DNA from: an uncultured euryarchaeote | GTDB lineage: Archaea > Thermoplasmatota > Poseidoniia > Poseidoniales > Thalassarchaeaceae | NCBI GenBank assembly: GCA_937876055.1 | Contig: CALEIW010000131.1 | Location: 1 to 16,894, forward strand | Length of the DNA stretch: 16,894 nucleotides | Reading direction: 5' to 3' | In this document: piece after piece, positions 14,901-16,894 of the stretch | Position numbering within the stretch: position 1 is the stretch's first letter | Layout of the letters: each line of letters starts with the position of its first letter | Notes under the pieces: generated by a model | Databases searched by the model: none | The model's input: only the letters and a program-made list of their open reading frames with translations | What the model was told of the DNA's origin: nothing | Translations under genes and position numbers: made by a program

Positions 14901-15536
14901 ATGGATGGCAAGTCGGCGGCTAGTGCGGTCAAGGATTGGCTAGCCCGTGAGAAACTAGAGTCTAGAGAAGTTACAGACGCTCAAGCACTTATTCATCTAC
15001 ACGTAAAATATCCACCAACGAAACAAGGACACGTCTTCAATGTAGTAATTCCGAAAAATCGCGATCTAGTATTAATTTACTCAATTACTAGAGTCGATGA
15101 AGGGCAACAAAATGAGATGCGCGACCATGGAAAAGAAGACCCTGATGCTTGGGAAAAATGGCTTCATGACACTAGAATACAATTGACCCGTTCTAACCTT
15201 GACTGGGTCCTTCACGTTGGCAAGCCAAAGGACGAGTTGCCAGGTCCTCTACAAGCGTTTAACCTCTCAAGGCCAATATGGTTCGATGGACTAAGCCAAA
15301 ACGAATTTATGCAGACGATGAGAAGTGTATGGCTTTCCAAATTGGAACTTATTCATCAAGTGAAGTATGCTTACGGAAAGGGAATTGGTAAGCCTGGTAA
15401 GGTAGATGACTGGGAGGCAAAGAAAGCCAAACAACGTACCACCAAACCCCCAAAGAATGAGCCGAAAAGCCATTCTATAGACACGGACGAGACAGGTGGT
15501 TTCGGCAGCGACTTTGACCCCGCCGATTGGGTTTGA
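14901..15536 (+). CDS. Small cytosolic protein, possibly DUF2299-like
   Basis: The product has 211 residues from ATG 14901 (a TTG three bases earlier is possible). The N-terminal ~150 residues follow the pattern of the uncharacterised archaeal DUF2299 family as I recall it: a WL..E..L opening, FNVVIPKNRDLVLIYSITRV as a strand pair, then KEDPDAWEKWLHDTRIQLTR. FMQTMRSVWLSKLELIHQV is a helical segment. This is resemblance, not certainty. Residues ~160-200 are Lys/Pro/Thr-rich and probably disordered (KKAKQRTTKPPKNEPKSH). The C-terminus ends acidic with a terminal FDPADWV. There is no membrane segment. It lies 21 bp after the acyltransferase on the same strand, with only a weak AGGA upstream. Confidence 0.62.
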   Translation: MDGKSAASAVKDWLAREKLESREVTDAQALIHLHVKYPPTKQGHVFNVVIPKNRDLVLIYSITRVDEGQQNEMRDHGKEDPDAWEKWLHDTRIQLTRSNLDWVLHVGKPKDELPGPLQAFNLSRPIWFDGLSQNEFMQTMRSVWLSKLELIHQVKYAYGKGIGKPGKVDDWEAKKAKQRTTKPPKNEPKSHSIDTDETGGFGSDFDPADWV

Positions 15537-15605
15537 ATTTACAATAGAACGGGACGAAAATCCATCTTTGTCCTAACGGATATCGATGACGCGTGAGCGT
15601 GTAGG

Positions 15606-15614
15606 TTAAGTATT
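15606..15614 (+). promoter_or_regulatory. Candidate TATA box of the secreted VWA protein gene
   Basis: TTAAGTATT lies in the only sizeable gap here (15537-15663, otherwise featureless apart from an imperfect hairpin at 15552-15573). A start about 25 nt downstream would leave a short leader containing the Shine-Dalgarno. Inferred from sequence alone. Confidence 0.35.
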
Positions 15615-15651
15615 CAAAGAAACCAACAAGGATTGTTGTAGCAGCAATGCT

Positions 15652-15657
15652 GGAGGG
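15652..15657 (+). promoter_or_regulatory. Shine-Dalgarno (GGAGGG) of the secreted protein
   Basis: GGAGGG is 6 nt upstream of ATG 15664, which opens a signal-peptide-like N-terminus in the same frame. It decides the start over the ATG at 15646, which is in another frame. Confidence 0.7.
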
Positions 15658-15663
15658 AATGAG

Positions 15664-16894
15664 ATGGAGACAAAGAAAGTAAGGAGTAGTATGACGTTGG
15701 TCATCATCATGGTGATGAGCCTGTTTGCTACGTTAGAATTCTCAGATAGAGCAGAAGGAAGCGAGATAGTAGTAACAGATGCGATACAGATAGTCGCCAG
15801 CGGAACTCATAATGACAGAATGGTTGCAATGGATGCCGATTCGATGGGCAATACTCACTTCGTCTGGAGTAGAAATACCCAACACCTCTACTACAAAATG
15901 CTCGACCCTAGAGGCGATGTTCTAATCGACGAAACTCAAATCTCCAATCCAGGTACCCACCGTGCTAACCACCCAGACATCGCTGTAGATCATGCTGACA
16001 ACGTTCACGTTGTTTGGACAGACAAATCAGGTCAATGGACCATATTCTACACCCTCTTAGATCCGTCCCAAGATGACCAAGATGGCAGCTCAGGTTTGGA
16101 TGCTGTACTTTCGATAATCAATGATGAAGAAATAGCCAGCCACCAACAGAACCGTGACTGGCCAGCGGTGGCTGTGGATTCTCAGAATAACCCACACATA
16201 GTTTGGGAAGATTCCTACGAACCACTAGACAAATTTTACCAACAACCCCAGATATACTACTCAATGCTAGAAATCGACCGCCCAGGTCGCCAAGCAATTG
16301 TTGCGATTGGAAACACACTCTTGACTCCAATTATCGGACACAAGGGCCACCCAGATATTGCAGTTGATGCAGATGATTTCGTGCAAGTAGTATGGGACGA
16401 CACCCGTGGCGGTAAGGTGGAAATGGTCGCACCTATCGATACCTCCGGCTCAATGAATACTGAATGGGCCGACATGTGCGTTGTTTTCTATGGAGGTAAC
16501 TTCGCCAGCGGAGGTACTTTTGAAGGACTAAAACCAATGCTTGAAGATGGAAACATTACGGTATTCGAAACACTCTATGCACTGAGTGGAAACTGGCCGT
16601 CTGCAGCCACTTCAGGTAACTGCGCTACCGCATACCAAACAGGCGGCTCTGGAAGCCAAGGCCCTCGCACAACCCATCTTGGCCAAACTCCTTTAGACGA
16701 CTCAGGTGGTATTCGCTATCTTACTGAAGTAGTCTACGATGGCACAGCAACAAACCTTCCTCAAGACGGTGGTTATTACTCTGAATTCTGGGGCCCTGGT
16801 ACAACTTGGGCCTGCCTATCTTGGAGAGATACACAGGGCCGAATGGGCAACGCTGCAAATCCACCCACACAGCTGGACCACAGATGGAATCCAA
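15664..16894 (+). CDS. Large secreted protein with propeller-like repeats and a VWA MIDAS motif (right end cut)
   Basis: The frame is open from ATG 15664 to the window edge (410 residues visible, no stop). Residues 1-32 are a signal peptide: basic METKKVRSS, hydrophobic TLVIIMVMSLFATLEF, then a polar stretch. Four repeats of the form 'AVD..NvHvVW.D' occur near residues 53-69, 103-120, 166-183 and 229-246. Their aspartates are at 57, 109, 172 and 235 (spacing 52, 63, 63), as in beta-propeller surface proteins. VEMVAPIDTSGSM at about 252-264 is a MIDAS-type motif (D259-T-S-G-S263) followed by VVFYGGNF, which indicates a von Willebrand A domain. Further sequence is Gly/Thr-rich with a few cysteines. 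It is probably exported and surface-bound, with metal-dependent adhesion or ligand binding as the likely role. The C-terminus and any anchor are unknown. Confidence 0.85.
   Translation, partial: METKKVRSSMTLVIIMVMSLFATLEFSDRAEGSEIVVTDAIQIVASGTHNDRMVAMDADSMGNTHFVWSRNTQHLYYKMLDPRGDVLIDETQISNPGTHRANHPDIAVDHADNVHVVWTDKSGQWTIFYTLLDPSQDDQDGSSGLDAVLSIINDEEIASHQQNRDWPAVAVDSQNNPHIVWEDSYEPLDKFYQQPQIYYSMLEIDRPGRQAIVAIGNTLLTPIIGHKGHPDIAVDADDFVQVVWDDTRGGKVEMVAPIDTSGSMNTEWADMCVVFYGGNFASGGTFEGLKPMLEDGNITVFETLYALSGNWPSAATSGNCATAYQTGGSGSQGPRTTHLGQTPLDDSGGIRYLTEVVYDGTATNLPQDGGYYSEFWGPGTTWACLSWRDTQGRMGNAANPPTQLDHRWNP

Noticed and set aside
15552..15573. Imperfect inverted repeat after the DUF2299-like gene
   Set aside because: 10-bp stem with a mismatch and a wobble and a 2-nt loop; too weak to call a terminator.
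1..16894. CRISPR array, insertion sequence, phage or origin-type repeats
   Set aside because: No regularly spaced direct repeats, transposase, integrase or terminal inverted repeats were seen on either strand; the tRNAs show no duplicated 3' ends that would suggest integration.

Overview
The window looks like a piece of an uncultured marine euryarchaeon, most likely of the Marine Group II / Poseidoniales type or a relative in Thermoplasmatota. It is archaeal because it carries a diphthine synthase, a Trm5-type tRNA methyltransferase, a stand-alone glutaminase subunit of GMP synthetase, an RpoP-like RNA polymerase subunit and an RFC-type clamp-loader ATPase. Mixed in are bacterial-looking lipid and export genes and a large secreted protein with propeller-like repeats and a VWA motif, a combination I associate with this group. 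The lineage is inferred from gene content and was not tested by phylogeny. Genes are tightly packed and no gap exceeds about 135 bp.

Layout. Positions 1-422 hold the end of a LysE-family exporter (+). Positions 419-2965 are a minus-strand pair: dph5, then an unrecognised 564-residue protein. Divergent from dph5, with essentially no spacer, is a plus-strand run from about 3000 to 7447: Trm5, an OleC-like acyl-AMP ligase, a membrane-anchored alpha/beta hydrolase and a small membrane protein with a zinc-type motif. A minus-strand tRNA-Asp(GUC) abuts the stop codon of that run. Positions 7658-9769 hold guaAA, a double-zinc-ribbon RpoP and a divergent RFC-like ATPase (all +). A minus-strand tRNA-Arg(CCU) abuts the end of that run in the same way. 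Positions 9954-15536 hold an unknown membrane protein, a fumarate-reductase-fold flavoprotein that lacks its catalytic residues, a HIT protein, a GPAT-like membrane acyltransferase and a possible DUF2299 protein (all +). The right edge cuts through a secreted protein.

How the genes work together. Two themes stand out. One is information processing: EF2 diphthamide, tRNA m1G37, two tRNAs, RNA polymerase, the clamp loader and GMP synthesis. The other is membrane and acyl chemistry: acyl-AMP ligase, hydrolase and glycerolipid-type acyltransferase. The second theme is unusual for an archaeon with ether lipids and is the most interesting functional lead here. Where Shine-Dalgarno sequences are clear (ligase, secreted protein, 564-residue protein, HIT) they help fix the starts. 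Several other genes show none and may be translated from leaderless or short-leader mRNAs.
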